Source: Amycolatopsis sacchari (GTDB taxonomy: Bacteria; Actinomycetota; Actinomycetes; Mycobacteriales; Pseudonocardiaceae). From it: a DNA stretch of 64,000 nt. The position numbers and the translations under genes were made by a program. The stretch spans positions 62,001 through 126,000 of the forward strand of contig NZ_FORP01000004.1 of assembly GCF_900114035.1 (NCBI RefSeq). Direction: 5' to 3'. Within the stretch, counting starts at the first letter, position 1. The number at the start of each line of letters is the position of its first letter. Of this stretch, positions 42,171 through 48,999 are shown piece by piece. The notes under the pieces were generated by a model, which had not been told where the DNA came from, ran no database searches, and worked only from the letters and a program-made list of their open reading frames with translations.

Positions 42171-42830
42171 TCACGAGGGGCACGGGGTGTGTCCCGCGGG
42201 CAGCAGGCCGTACTCATAGGCCTTGGCGACGGCGTGCGCACGGTCGCGCACCTTGAGCTTGACGAACAGCCGGTGCGCCCGCTTCTTGACGGTGTTGGGC
42301 GAAATCCCGAGCAGCGCCGCGATGGAGTCCGTGCGGTGCCCGTCGGCGACGAGCGAGAGCACCTGCAGTTCCGGCGCGGTCAGCAGGGTCGGTGCCGGGG
42401 CGCGGCGGGGCGCGGGCACGGGTGCCTGCCCGCACGCGGCGTGGATGGCGGCGGCGAGCAGCTCCGGCTCGACCGGCCGCGCGAGCACCTCGGCCACCCC
42501 GGCGGGCGGCGGGCCCACGGCGGGGTCGGCCAGCACCACGACGGCAGGCCGCGGCACGGAGTACCGCAACGCCCGCAGCACGCGCCATTCGCGGTCGGCG
42601 GCCTGTTCCACCACGACCACGTCGGGCGCCGTCACCGAGCACAGCAGGTGGAAGGGTTCCTCGTCCTGCTCCCGGCCGACCCACTGCAGCCACGGGTCGG
42701 CCGCGACGATCGACTCCACCCCGCGCGCGACCACGTCCGGCCTGCCGAGGTACGCCACGCGCAGCACCCGCGGCCCCCCGTCCCGCGCCCGCTGGGGAAC
42801 TCCCGCCACGATGTCGCTCATCGAAGACAT
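42171..42830 (-). CDS. Orphan LuxR-type regulator, receiver B (degenerate)
   Basis: A 219-residue protein with a receiver-like N-terminal domain (RVAYLGRPDVVARGVESIVA). The phosphoacceptor position reads VVVVEQA, that is Glu instead of Asp, and there is no conserved Lys. Such a domain may be locked on or respond to something other than phosphate. The C-terminal HTH is LLTAPELQVLSLVADGHRTD then ISPNTVKKRAHRLFVKLKVR. ATG 42830 is used; ATG 42821 is also possible. It ends 82 bp before the receiver-A gene and is probably co-transcribed with it. Confidence 0.83.
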   Translation of the reverse strand: MSSMSDIVAGVPQRARDGGPRVLRVAYLGRPDVVARGVESIVAADPWLQWVGREQDEEPFHLLCSVTAPDVVVVEQAADREWRVLRALRYSVPRPAVVVLADPAVGPPPAGVAEVLARPVEPELLAAAIHAACGQAPVPAPRRAPAPTLLTAPELQVLSLVADGHRTDSIAALLGISPNTVKKRAHRLFVKLKVRDRAHAVAKAYEYGLLPAGHTPCPS

Positions 42831-42904
42831 GTCTTTCCGTCCCTCGCTGGAGAAACCACTACGCCTCAAGACCCGTCGGCCACTGTGGACATGACGCGGC
42901 GGGG

Positions 42905-43930
42905 TCAGCCGATCCGGCGGATCACCGTGAGGGGGCCGATCGCGTCGATGGCGGCGACCTGCACGGGCCGTCCGACGGTCGGCGCGTGCACCGCGTGCTG
43001 CCCGTCGAGCGCGATCGCCACGTGGCTCACGGGCTGGTAGTAGAAGACGAGGTCCCCGGCGCGGACCTGGTCGCGCGGGACCGCGGTGCCCACTTGGGAC
43101 TGTTCGGCACTCGTGCGCGGCAAGGCGAGGCCTGCCGCGTGGTAGGCGGCGAGGACCAGCCCCGAGCAGTCGTAGGCAGCCGGCCCCTCCGCACCCCAGA
43201 CATAGGGTTTTCCCAGTTGTGCCAAGGCGAAGCGCACCGCGGTGCCGGCCGCCCCCGGCACGGCGGTGCCGTCCGGCCGCGCCCCGCCGCCCTGCTGCTG
43301 GAGTTCCTGCTGCACGGACAGCACGAGCCGCCGCAGCACCTCCTGCAGGTACTGCTCACCACCGGTCACCAGCTCCGCGGCGGTGTCCCGGCGGCGCTGG
43401 GCCTCCGACCGCCGTGCGAGCGCCTGGTCCCGTTGCCGCGCCAGGGTTCCGGCGTCCTGCCGCGCGCGCTCCGCGGTCCGGCTCGCCTGCTCCGCCCGTT
43501 CGGTCGCGGCGGCGGTGCTCCGCCGGGTGCCCTCGGTGAGCCGGTCGAGCATCGACACGGCGGACAGCAGCTGCGGCAAGGAGTCCGCGGTGCCCGCCAG
43601 CCCGGCTTTGCCGTACGGCAGCGCCTCGAAGACCATCCGCCCGGAACCCCCGAGGCTGGTCCGCCACCGGGCCGCCTCGGCGTGCGCGTCGGCGGCGGCC
43701 CGTTCCGCGGCGGCGGAAGCGGCGGCGCTGTCGGCCGCCTGCCGCTCGACGGCGGCGGCCGTCGCCGACGCGTTGTCCAGATCGGCCTGCGATCGCGCCA
43801 GTTCGCCCTGTGCCCGCTCGAGGTACGTCTGCGCCTGCACCGCGATCTCTTCGAGCGAAGGCTGTTCGGCGGCGTACGCCGGAACCGTGCCCAGTGCCAG
43901 CGCGGCGGCCAGTACCGCGATCGTCTTCAT
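42905..43930 (-). CDS. NlpC/P60 (C40) cell-wall peptidase with coiled-coil region
   Basis: A 341-residue exported peptidase. A signal peptide ends near AYA (residue 20). Residues about 25-210 are a long Ala/Glu/Arg-rich coiled coil (AQTYLERAQGELARSQADLD), like RipA-type hydrolases. The C40 domain follows, with catalytic Cys255 in YDCSGLVLAAYHAAGL, His in PVSHVAIALDG and a second His in HAVHAPTVG. It cuts peptidoglycan stem peptides. ATG 43930 has a GGGAGGGG site. A 19-bp palindrome shared with the epimerase gene lies just upstream. Confidence 0.9.
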   Translation of the reverse strand: MKTIAVLAAALALGTVPAYAAEQPSLEEIAVQAQTYLERAQGELARSQADLDNASATAAAVERQAADSAAASAAAERAAADAHAEAARWRTSLGGSGRMVFEALPYGKAGLAGTADSLPQLLSAVSMLDRLTEGTRRSTAAATERAEQASRTAERARQDAGTLARQRDQALARRSEAQRRRDTAAELVTGGEQYLQEVLRRLVLSVQQELQQQGGGARPDGTAVPGAAGTAVRFALAQLGKPYVWGAEGPAAYDCSGLVLAAYHAAGLALPRTSAEQSQVGTAVPRDQVRAGDLVFYYQPVSHVAIALDGQHAVHAPTVGRPVQVAAIDAIGPLTVIRRIG

Positions 43931-43944
43931 CCGTTCCCCTCCCG

Positions 43945-43963
43945 GTCCTCACCCGAGAAGACC
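43945..43963 (-). promoter_or_regulatory. 19-bp palindromic element, copy 2 (upstream of NlpC/P60 gene)
   Basis: GTCCTCACCCGAGAAGACC, identical at 18 of 19 positions to 40081-40099 and in the same orientation relative to the downstream gene. It lies between the sigma-factor gene and the peptidase gene, overlapping the likely promoter region of the latter. Confidence 0.6.
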
Positions 43964-43996
43964 GGAATGGACGGACGAGCCTGTCGCGGGACCGCC

Positions 43997-44584
43997 TCAG
44001 GCGTCGGCGGGCACGCAGGCGCCGAGTTCGTCGAAGCGCCGCTTGAGCGCCGTGCGGGCGCGCCACAGCAGCGAACACGCGGCGGGCGCGGCGATGCCGA
44101 ACGTGGCGGCGATCTCCTGCGGCCGGTAGCCCAGCACCTCCGACATCCACAGCACCTCACGCCAGCGCGCGGGCAGCGCGGTGAAGGCCAGTTCGAGGAT
44201 CGCCTCGGATTCCCCGCCGGTGACGCGGACCTGCTGCGCCTGCCGGGCTTCCGCCCCGGAACAGCTCAGTCCAACCGCGACGGTGCGGGAATTGCGCGTC
44301 ATGAGGTCGATCGCGAGCCGCCGCACCGTGGTGCGCAGGTACGCGGGGACGTTGGTCTGCGGCCCCTTGCCCGCGCGCAGCGCCGTCATCATCCGCAGCA
44401 GCGCGTCGGCCGACACGTCCTCGGCGTCCGCGACCGACCGCACGACCTTGCGCGCGTACCGCAGCACCTCGTGCTGGTGGCGCCGGTAGAGCTGAGTGAG
44501 AGCGGCGCGGTTGCCGGACCGTGCCTGCGCCAGCAGGCTTTCGTCCGGCAGTTCGTCCACTGTCTCCGCCAGCGCTTCACTCAT
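43997..44584 (-). CDS. ECF-type RNA polymerase sigma factor, paralog 1
   Basis: A 195-residue group 4 sigma factor. Region 2 includes LTQLYRRHQHEVLRYARKVV and VADAEDVSADALLRMM. Region 4 includes LPARWREVLWMSEVLGYRPQ and the HTH APAACSLLWRARTALKRRF. The C-terminus ends LGACVPADA. ATG 44584 matches the start of its paralog at 45847-46422 (both begin MSE.LAE.V.ELPDE); ATG 44620 is the alternative. No anti-sigma gene is adjacent. The NlpC/P60 gene follows after 66 bp, and a module shared with the paralog lies upstream at 44733-44813. Confidence 0.88.
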   Translation of the reverse strand: MSEALAETVDELPDESLLAQARSGNRAALTQLYRRHQHEVLRYARKVVRSVADAEDVSADALLRMMTALRAGKGPQTNVPAYLRTTVRRLAIDLMTRNSRTVAVGLSCSGAEARQAQQVRVTGGESEAILELAFTALPARWREVLWMSEVLGYRPQEIAATFGIAAPAACSLLWRARTALKRRFDELGACVPADA

Positions 44585-45076
44585 GTGCCCCTTCTCGTCA
44601 AACGCTTCAGCGGTGCTCATGCAACTACGAACCGCGCCTCCCGTTCGGGTGACGATGAGGTGACGCAAAAGGCCCCGGCGCCCTGTCCGGCTACCTCCTG
44701 CCGCCCCGTAGAGTGAATCGGCGCAGGTCAGGTAACAGGCGTTTACGGCGAGCCGATAGTGCGCGCACGCCACGGAGCGAAGATAACGGCACGGTCACAC
44801 TACTCCGTTTTGCACAGAGCGCATGACTCAGCGTGACGGAAATTCCGCTCCCTTTTACAGAGCGTCAACGACCGCCTACAGCGATTCCGGCTACCCCTGC
44901 CGCGAACAGGCCAAACTCCACAATGGCCTTTGTGCGTCAGATCACACCCGTTCGTGTCACCCGGGGGTTCCGCTCCCGGCCCGCAGCCCAGAAGCTTTCA
45001 GCGTTGAGTAGATTGCGTATCCTCCGTCGCGCCGCCGTACGGCCGGAACGAGCGACGCACTGGGAAGGTGTGGTCA
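44585..45076. other. 492-bp control region with promoter module 1
   Basis: A long region between the leftward sigma paralog 1 and the rightward unknown gene at 45077. It holds the repeated promoter module (44733-44813). Downstream of that is a stretch of lower GC than the neighbours (about 44815-44950). An open frame at 44823-45011 has no ribosome binding site and no homolog in the second copy of the module, so it is not called a gene. The ribosome binding site GGGAAGG of the next gene is at 45062-45068. Confidence 0.6.
44733..44813 (+). promoter_or_regulatory. Duplicated promoter module, copy 1 (FliA/WhiG-like)
   Basis: TAAC at 44733-44736, a 15-bp spacer and GCCGATAG at 44752-44759 resemble the FliA/WhiG promoter consensus (TAAA-N15-GCCGATAA). 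A conserved leader follows: GATAACGGCACGGTCACA then CTACTCCGTTTTGC, 44782-44813. The second copy at 46573-46653 keeps the same boxes, the same 15-bp spacer and 29 of the last 32 bases. Both copies lie between a leftward sigma gene and a rightward gene. The plus orientation is inferred from the boxes; a role for the minus-strand sigma gene is not excluded. Confidence 0.65.
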
Positions 45077-45838
45077 GTGGCCCAGCAGCACGACCCGGCA
45101 CAGTGCCGGCAGCCCGCCGGCCTGGCGGACGACGCTGCCTTCTCCCCCACCGAACTGCTGCGGGCGTGGCGCGCGAAGGCCGACGGGCCCGAGTGGCCCG
45201 ACGAAGTCCCGTGGGAGGTCGAAGCCACGACCCGGGTCGTGCACGCCTGCCTCGACGGCGTCGACCTGCCCTCGGCCCTGCGGGCGCTCGCCGACCAGCG
45301 GTTCGACCAGGCGGCCACCCCCGACGAGTTCGCGCTCGACGTCGCGGCGCTCGCCGCGTGCCTCACCCGGCCCGCCGCCGTCACGGCCGGGCAGCTGGTG
45401 CGGATGGGCGAAGAGGCCGCGCGCTGGGTCGTCGCCCGTGACCACACGCTCGCGCAGCTCGCCGATCCGCTCACCGCGTTCCGCACCCGCACCGCGTTCC
45501 TCGCCGACCTCACCTACCGGGGCAGCCTCGAGCAGGCGCCGTACGTGTGGGTGGCGCGCTGGCGCACCGACGACGGGCAGTCCCTGCGGATGTCGATCGC
45601 GGACCGGATCGACCCGCTCGGCGCATACGAGTCGGCCTGCTACCTCGGGCCGTGCAGCCTGTCGGTGCTCGTCTCCGGCCCCGAGCGGGGACAGGAGCTG
45701 GAGGCGCTGCTCGCCGGGATCGCCGAACTGGACGGGCTGGAGACCGTGGTCCTGCCCCGGCCGGAGGGTGATCCGCCCGCGCTCGCGGAGTGGCTGGTGT
45801 CCAGCTTCCCCGAGCTGGTGCGCGAACCCCTGCCCTGA
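45077..45838 (+). CDS. Hypothetical protein, 253 residues
   Basis: I do not recognise this protein. It is soluble, acidic and rich in Ala, Leu and Arg, with no signal peptide or TM helix. Recognisable pieces are TELLRAWRAKADGPEWPDEV near the N-terminus, YVWVARWRTDDGQSLRMSIA in the middle, and a final alpha/beta part (SLSVLVSGPERGQELEALLA). GTG 45077 is chosen, with GGGAAGG eight bases upstream; GTG 45068 is possible. It lies between two paralogous sigma genes, which are both on the other strand, behind promoter module 1. The stop is nine bases from the end of sigma paralog 2. A link to sigma-factor control is suggested by position only. Confidence 0.75.
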   Translation: MAQQHDPAQCRQPAGLADDAAFSPTELLRAWRAKADGPEWPDEVPWEVEATTRVVHACLDGVDLPSALRALADQRFDQAATPDEFALDVAALAACLTRPAAVTAGQLVRMGEEAARWVVARDHTLAQLADPLTAFRTRTAFLADLTYRGSLEQAPYVWVARWRTDDGQSLRMSIADRIDPLGAYESACYLGPCSLSVLVSGPERGQELEALLAGIAELDGLETVVLPRPEGDPPALAEWLVSSFPELVREPLP

Positions 45839-45846
45839 ACCGGCAC

Positions 45847-46422
45847 TCACCCCTCCGTGGGCACGCACGCGCTGAGCTCGTCGTACCGCTTGCGCAGCGC
45901 CGTGCGGGCGCGCCACAGCAGGGAACACGCCGCGGGGCGGGCGATGCGCAGCTCGGCGGCGATGTCCTGCGGGCGGTAACCGACGACCTCGACCAGCCAG
46001 AGCACTTCGCGCCAGCGCGGCGGCAGCCCGGTGAACGCGAGCTCCAGTATCGCGTCGCGCTCCTTCTCGTCGAGGTGGCGGCGCCCGTCCGCGGGCGTGC
46101 AGTCCAGCCCGATCGCGAGGCTGCGCGCGTTGCGGGTGGCCAGGTCGATCGCCAGGCGGCGGACGGTCGTGCGCAGGTACGCCGGCACGTTCGTGAGCGG
46201 TCCCCGGCCCGCTTCGAGCGCCAGCATCAGGCGCAGCAGGGCGTTCGCGGCCACGTCCTCCGCGTCCGCCGTCGTCCGCACGAACCGCCGCGCGTACCGC
46301 ACCGCGTCGGCGTGGTGCCGCTGGTAAAGCTGGGTGAAGGCTGCCCTGTTCCCGGCTCGCGCGGCCGTCAGCAACTCCTCGTCGGGCAGCTCCTCGACTC
46401 TCTCCGCCAGCACCTCGCTCAT
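45847..46422 (-). CDS. ECF-type RNA polymerase sigma factor, paralog 2
   Basis: A 191-residue group 4 sigma factor very similar to the protein at 43997-44584: FTQLYQRHHADAVRYARRFV, ADAEDVAANALLRLMLALEA, VPAYLRTTVRRLAIDLATRN, YRPQDIAAELRIARPAACSL and a C-terminus ending LSACVPTEG. ATG 46422 corresponds to the paralog's start. No anti-sigma partner is adjacent. The two genes and their upstream modules look like the product of a segmental duplication. Both probably belong to one regulatory system with the orphan LuxR proteins. Confidence 0.88.
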   Translation of the reverse strand: MSEVLAERVEELPDEELLTAARAGNRAAFTQLYQRHHADAVRYARRFVRTTADAEDVAANALLRLMLALEAGRGPLTNVPAYLRTTVRRLAIDLATRNARSLAIGLDCTPADGRRHLDEKERDAILELAFTGLPPRWREVLWLVEVVGYRPQDIAAELRIARPAACSLLWRARTALRKRYDELSACVPTEG

Positions 46423-46863
46423 CCGCCCCTCCTCTTCCCACTGCTCACTGAGGAGTCCCATGCAACTACAGACCGAGCAATCCAATCGGGTGAACATGTA
46501 CTACTGATGGTGGATCCGGTCACGCAGCGCGTAGTCACCGCTGCCAAAAGAGTGAAGAGAACTTCACGTTCGTAACGGGGCTTTCGGAAACCCCGATAGT
46601 GCCGCCACGCAGGAGGTCCGTGATAACAGCACGATCACATTACTCCGTTTTGCCAGCGGCTTTTCCGCGTTCCGCGACGAAGGAGCACAGGATGGTTACG
46701 ACGGCCCGACACGGGCACCCGGATCATCGCGGGAGTTTCCGCCCTCTTCCGTCACCCGGTCCCCCCGGACGGTGGAGCTGGAGGAGACTATGATCAACAT
46801 TGCGGAGAGTGACGCAGGACCGGTGCGAGTCCCCGGACCCGGTACGGAGGGTGAGGCACGACC
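46423..46863. other. 441-bp control region with promoter module 2
   Basis: A region between leftward sigma paralog 2 and the rightward LuxR gene at 46864. It contains a small hairpin, GGGGCTTT-CGG-AAACCCC (46577-46594), within the spacer of promoter module 2 (46573-46653). It also contains a possible 33-codon reading frame at ATG 46692 preceded by AAGGAG, whose product is His/Pro/Arg-rich and unrecognised. The ribosome binding site of the LuxR gene (GGAGGGTGAGG) is near 46845-46856. Confidence 0.55.
46573..46653 (+). promoter_or_regulatory. Duplicated promoter module, copy 2 (FliA/WhiG-like)
   Basis: TAAC at 46573-46576, 15 bp, then CCCGATAG at 46592-46599, followed at 46622-46653 by GATAACAGCACGATCACA and TTACTCCGTTTTGC. 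The boxes, spacer and leader correspond base for base in position to copy 1 at 44733-44813. Preservation of exact spacing over 81 bp, in non-coding DNA between otherwise different genes, argues for function. Confidence 0.65.
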
Positions 46864-47517
46864 GTGAGCGTGCACGAGGACTACGTGCCCGGCACCACCG
46901 CGCCCCCTCCGACCGGCCCCGCCCCGGAGGTCGCCTACCTCGGCGAGGACCGCGAGCGCCAGGCGCTGCTGCACCGGCTGCTGGCCGACGAGCCGCGCCT
47001 GGTCTGGCGTGGCGCCGTGCGCGGCGAGATCCGGGAGCTGTTCGAGGATCCGCGGTCGGCCATCGTGATCGTCGACCAGTCCACTCCGGACCCGCTCTCC
47101 GCGGCCAGCGCGACGCGCGCGGCGTTGCCCACCGCCGCGCTGTTCGTGCTCCTGGCCGAGCAGGACACGCTCACCCCGGGCGAATGGGCGCGGCTGACCA
47201 CGGTCGTCCAGGGCGTGCTCAGCCTGGAGGGTCTCGCCGGGCTGCCGGCGCACCTGCTCGCCGCGACAGCCGAGATCGGGTCGATGATGCGTGCCGTTTC
47301 GGCCACAGTGGACAGTCCGGCCGCCCGGCTGACTCAGTCCGAAGTGGACGTACTGGCCGCTGCCGCCGAGGGGCTGACCGTCGAGGAGACCGCGGCACGC
47401 CTGCACATCTCGGTCGGCACCGGGCGCGCGCTCATGCTCTCCGCCCGCAGGCGTCTCCGCGCCCGCACCCGGGCCGAGGCGGTGGCCAAGGCGCTGCGCG
47501 CGGGCCTGCTGTCCTGA
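46864..47517 (+). CDS. Orphan LuxR-type regulator, receiver C (degenerate)
   Basis: A 217-residue protein built like the two orphan regulators at 41-43 kb. The receiver-like domain begins VAYLGEDRERQALLHRLL, the acceptor strand reads IVIVDQSTPDP and the lysine is missing. The C-terminal HTH is LTQSEVDVLAAAAEGLTVEE then HISVGTGRALMLSARRRLRA. GTG 46864 follows a GGAGGGTGAGG site. It lies behind promoter module 2, divergent from sigma paralog 2. The partner kinase, if any, is not in the window. Confidence 0.84.
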   Translation: MSVHEDYVPGTTAPPPTGPAPEVAYLGEDRERQALLHRLLADEPRLVWRGAVRGEIRELFEDPRSAIVIVDQSTPDPLSAASATRAALPTAALFVLLAEQDTLTPGEWARLTTVVQGVLSLEGLAGLPAHLLAATAEIGSMMRAVSATVDSPAARLTQSEVDVLAAAAEGLTVEETAARLHISVGTGRALMLSARRRLRARTRAEAVAKALRAGLLS

Positions 47518-47524
47518 CGGGCGG

Positions 47525-48103
47525 TCAGCTCACGTCGAGCAGCGCCTGCGCGGGCCGGGCCGTCACCGCGCGTCCCACGACGAACCCGCTCGCCCCGGCA
47601 CACGCGGTCAGGAACGTCACGAAGTCGTCGCCGAACGAGCGCGGGTGCGGGGTGCCGCGGGCGCGTTCCCCGCGGTAGGCGGCCAGCGCGGAGGCGCACT
47701 CCGCACGGCTGACCAGCCAGCCACCGTCGGTCAGCTTGTGCACCGGGATACCGGGGACGCCCGGCGGCAGCCCCGCCGAGAGCGCCCTTGCCTGCGCTGC
47801 CGCGAACTCCGCGCACCGCCGGCCGGTCCACACGGGGAAGCCGAACTCGTCGGGCACGGGCACGAGCCCGAACCGGCGCGGTTCGGGCAGCCGCGGCGAT
47901 GGGCACCCCAGTGCCGCCCCGTCGCACGCCATTCCCAGTGCCAGCAACGAGTTCCGGAGCTCGTCCAGCCGTGCCCGCGGCAGCCGCAGGTAGTTGACCG
48001 TCCGCGCGTACCAGTCGGGACCGGTGCGCACCAGGGCCGCCAGCGCGGCGCGGTTGCACAGGTCGACCGGCCCGCCCCGAGGGAGCAGCCGGTACGGCGC
48101 CAC
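47525..48103 (-). CDS. Hypothetical protein, 192 residues
   Basis: Unrecognised. It is a soluble protein with several cysteines and aromatic stretches (GPDWYARTVNYLRLPRARLD, RFGLVPVPDEFGFPVWTGRR, GFVVGRAVTARPAQALLDVS). GTG 48103 starts on the last base of the preceding gene's stop (TAGTG), so the two are coupled. The frame continues upstream to 48661 only as a shadow of that gene. It converges with the LuxR gene, seven bases away. No domain can be named. Confidence 0.65.
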   Translation of the reverse strand: MAPYRLLPRGGPVDLCNRAALAALVRTGPDWYARTVNYLRLPRARLDELRNSLLALGMACDGAALGCPSPRLPEPRRFGLVPVPDEFGFPVWTGRRCAEFAAAQARALSAGLPPGVPGIPVHKLTDGGWLVSRAECASALAAYRGERARGTPHPRSFGDDFVTFLTACAGASGFVVGRAVTARPAQALLDVS

Positions 48104-48501
48104 TACCGGCCGCCGGCCGGGTTCCGCTCGGGGCGGCGGGCCGGCTCGTCGGACGGCAGCGGCTCGCCCAGTTCCTCGCGCAGGATCTGCTCGACCTTGT
48201 CGCCCGCTTCCCGCAGCTTCCGGAAGATCCCCATGCCCGTGTTCCCTTCTGGTGCGTTCCGCGGCGCGGGAATCCCGCGCCGGCACAGGTCGCAGGCCGG
48301 GTCGGGGTGCCAGGCCGCCGCCTGGGCCCGCAGGTCGCGCCGCACGGCACGACGGGTCCGCAGTACCCCGTCGGCGTCGTACCACGGCGTGCCGAACACC
48401 CGCAGCCGCCGTTGCGCGCGCCCGCAGGCGCACACGGTCCGGCGGTAGCCGCGGTACCGCGCCACCGCTCCGGTGACCGGTACCCGGACGATGCCCTTCA
48501 T
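48103..48501 (-). CDS. Hypothetical protein with Cys pairs, 132 residues
   Basis: Unrecognised. The N-terminal half is Arg-rich with a CACG and later a CDLC cysteine pair, suggesting a small zinc-binding fold. The C-terminal 40 residues (IFRKLREAGDKVEQILREEL) form an amphipathic helix followed by a Pro/Arg tail. ATG 48501 is preferred. The frame continues to 48615 without support, and an internal ATG (about 48231) could encode a 43-residue protein alone. It is coupled to the next gene by TAGTG. Confidence 0.6.
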   Translation of the reverse strand: MKGIVRVPVTGAVARYRGYRRTVCACGRAQRRLRVFGTPWYDADGVLRTRRAVRRDLRAQAAAWHPDPACDLCRRGIPAPRNAPEGNTGMGIFRKLREAGDKVEQILREELGEPLPSDEPARRPERNPAGGR

Positions 48502-48690
48502 CCCCGCTTCCGCTCCCTCTGCTCGGTTGCCACTGACTCCTAGACAGGCTTCGCGCGCACGGCATGTCGCAGGACGACCACCTTTTTCGGAGGAATTCGG
48601 CCGGGGGTGGATCACCGCCGGTCAGAGACACGCGAACGGGTCCGGTTGAGACGGGGGTCACACCGCGGGGTCGCGCCGGGAAACCGCGTC

Positions 48691-48999
48691 ATGGCACAGC
48701 GAGCACGGCGTCGGGTCCACATGAGACCCAGGGACCCCGCCTCCGCACGGCCGACCGCTTTCGCCGTGGCCGTGGGAAACATCCTCCGCGAACTCCGAGT
48801 ACGGCGAGGGTGGACGAGGGCGGACCTCAGTTCCCGCACGGGAGGGCTCATCGCGCCCTCGTCGATCTCCGGTTACGAAAGCGGTTACCGCGCGCTGAAG
48901 CTGGAACTGCTCGCGTCGCTGTGCGCCGCGCTCGGCGTCCGCGTCGAGGCCGTCATCCGCGCCGCGGACCACCGCTCGCGCGCCGGCCTCCCACGCTGA
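48691..48999 (+). CDS. XRE-type helix-turn-helix protein
   Basis: A 102-residue protein with one XRE/Cro-type HTH: VGNILRELRVRRGWTRADLS, then SSISGYESGYRALKLELLAS and LCAALGVRVEAVIRAA. The N-terminus is basic and probably flexible. The start is uncertain (ATG 48691 or ATG 48721; neither has a strong ribosome binding site). It overlaps the end of the converging ArsR gene by 47 bp. It could be an antitoxin-like or small phage-type repressor, but no toxin gene is adjacent. Confidence 0.75.
   Translation: MAQRARRRVHMRPRDPASARPTAFAVAVGNILRELRVRRGWTRADLSSRTGGLIAPSSISGYESGYRALKLELLASLCAALGVRVEAVIRAADHRSRAGLPR

Noticed and set aside
42831-43930. Possible ydaO (c-di-AMP) riboswitch before the NlpC/P60 gene, as seen for other actinobacterial wall hydrolases
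   Set aside because: Only 66 bp separate the sigma gene from the NlpC/P60 gene, too short for that riboswitch, and its conserved blocks are absent.
44823-45011. 62-codon frame just downstream of promoter module 1
   Set aside because: It has no ribosome binding site, no matching frame after module 2 and no recognisable product. More likely leader RNA, although a leader peptide cannot be excluded.
46692-46793. 33-codon frame with AAGGAG upstream, between module 2 and the LuxR gene
   Set aside because: The His/Pro/Arg-rich product resembles no protein and is not conserved at module 1. The evidence is too thin to call a gene.
38927-47517. Possible integrative conjugative element, because lytic transglycosylase and NlpC/P60 genes occur together with regulators
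   Set aside because: No integrase, excisionase, FtsK/TraB-type translocase, relaxase, tRNA or att repeats were seen, and base composition does not shift.
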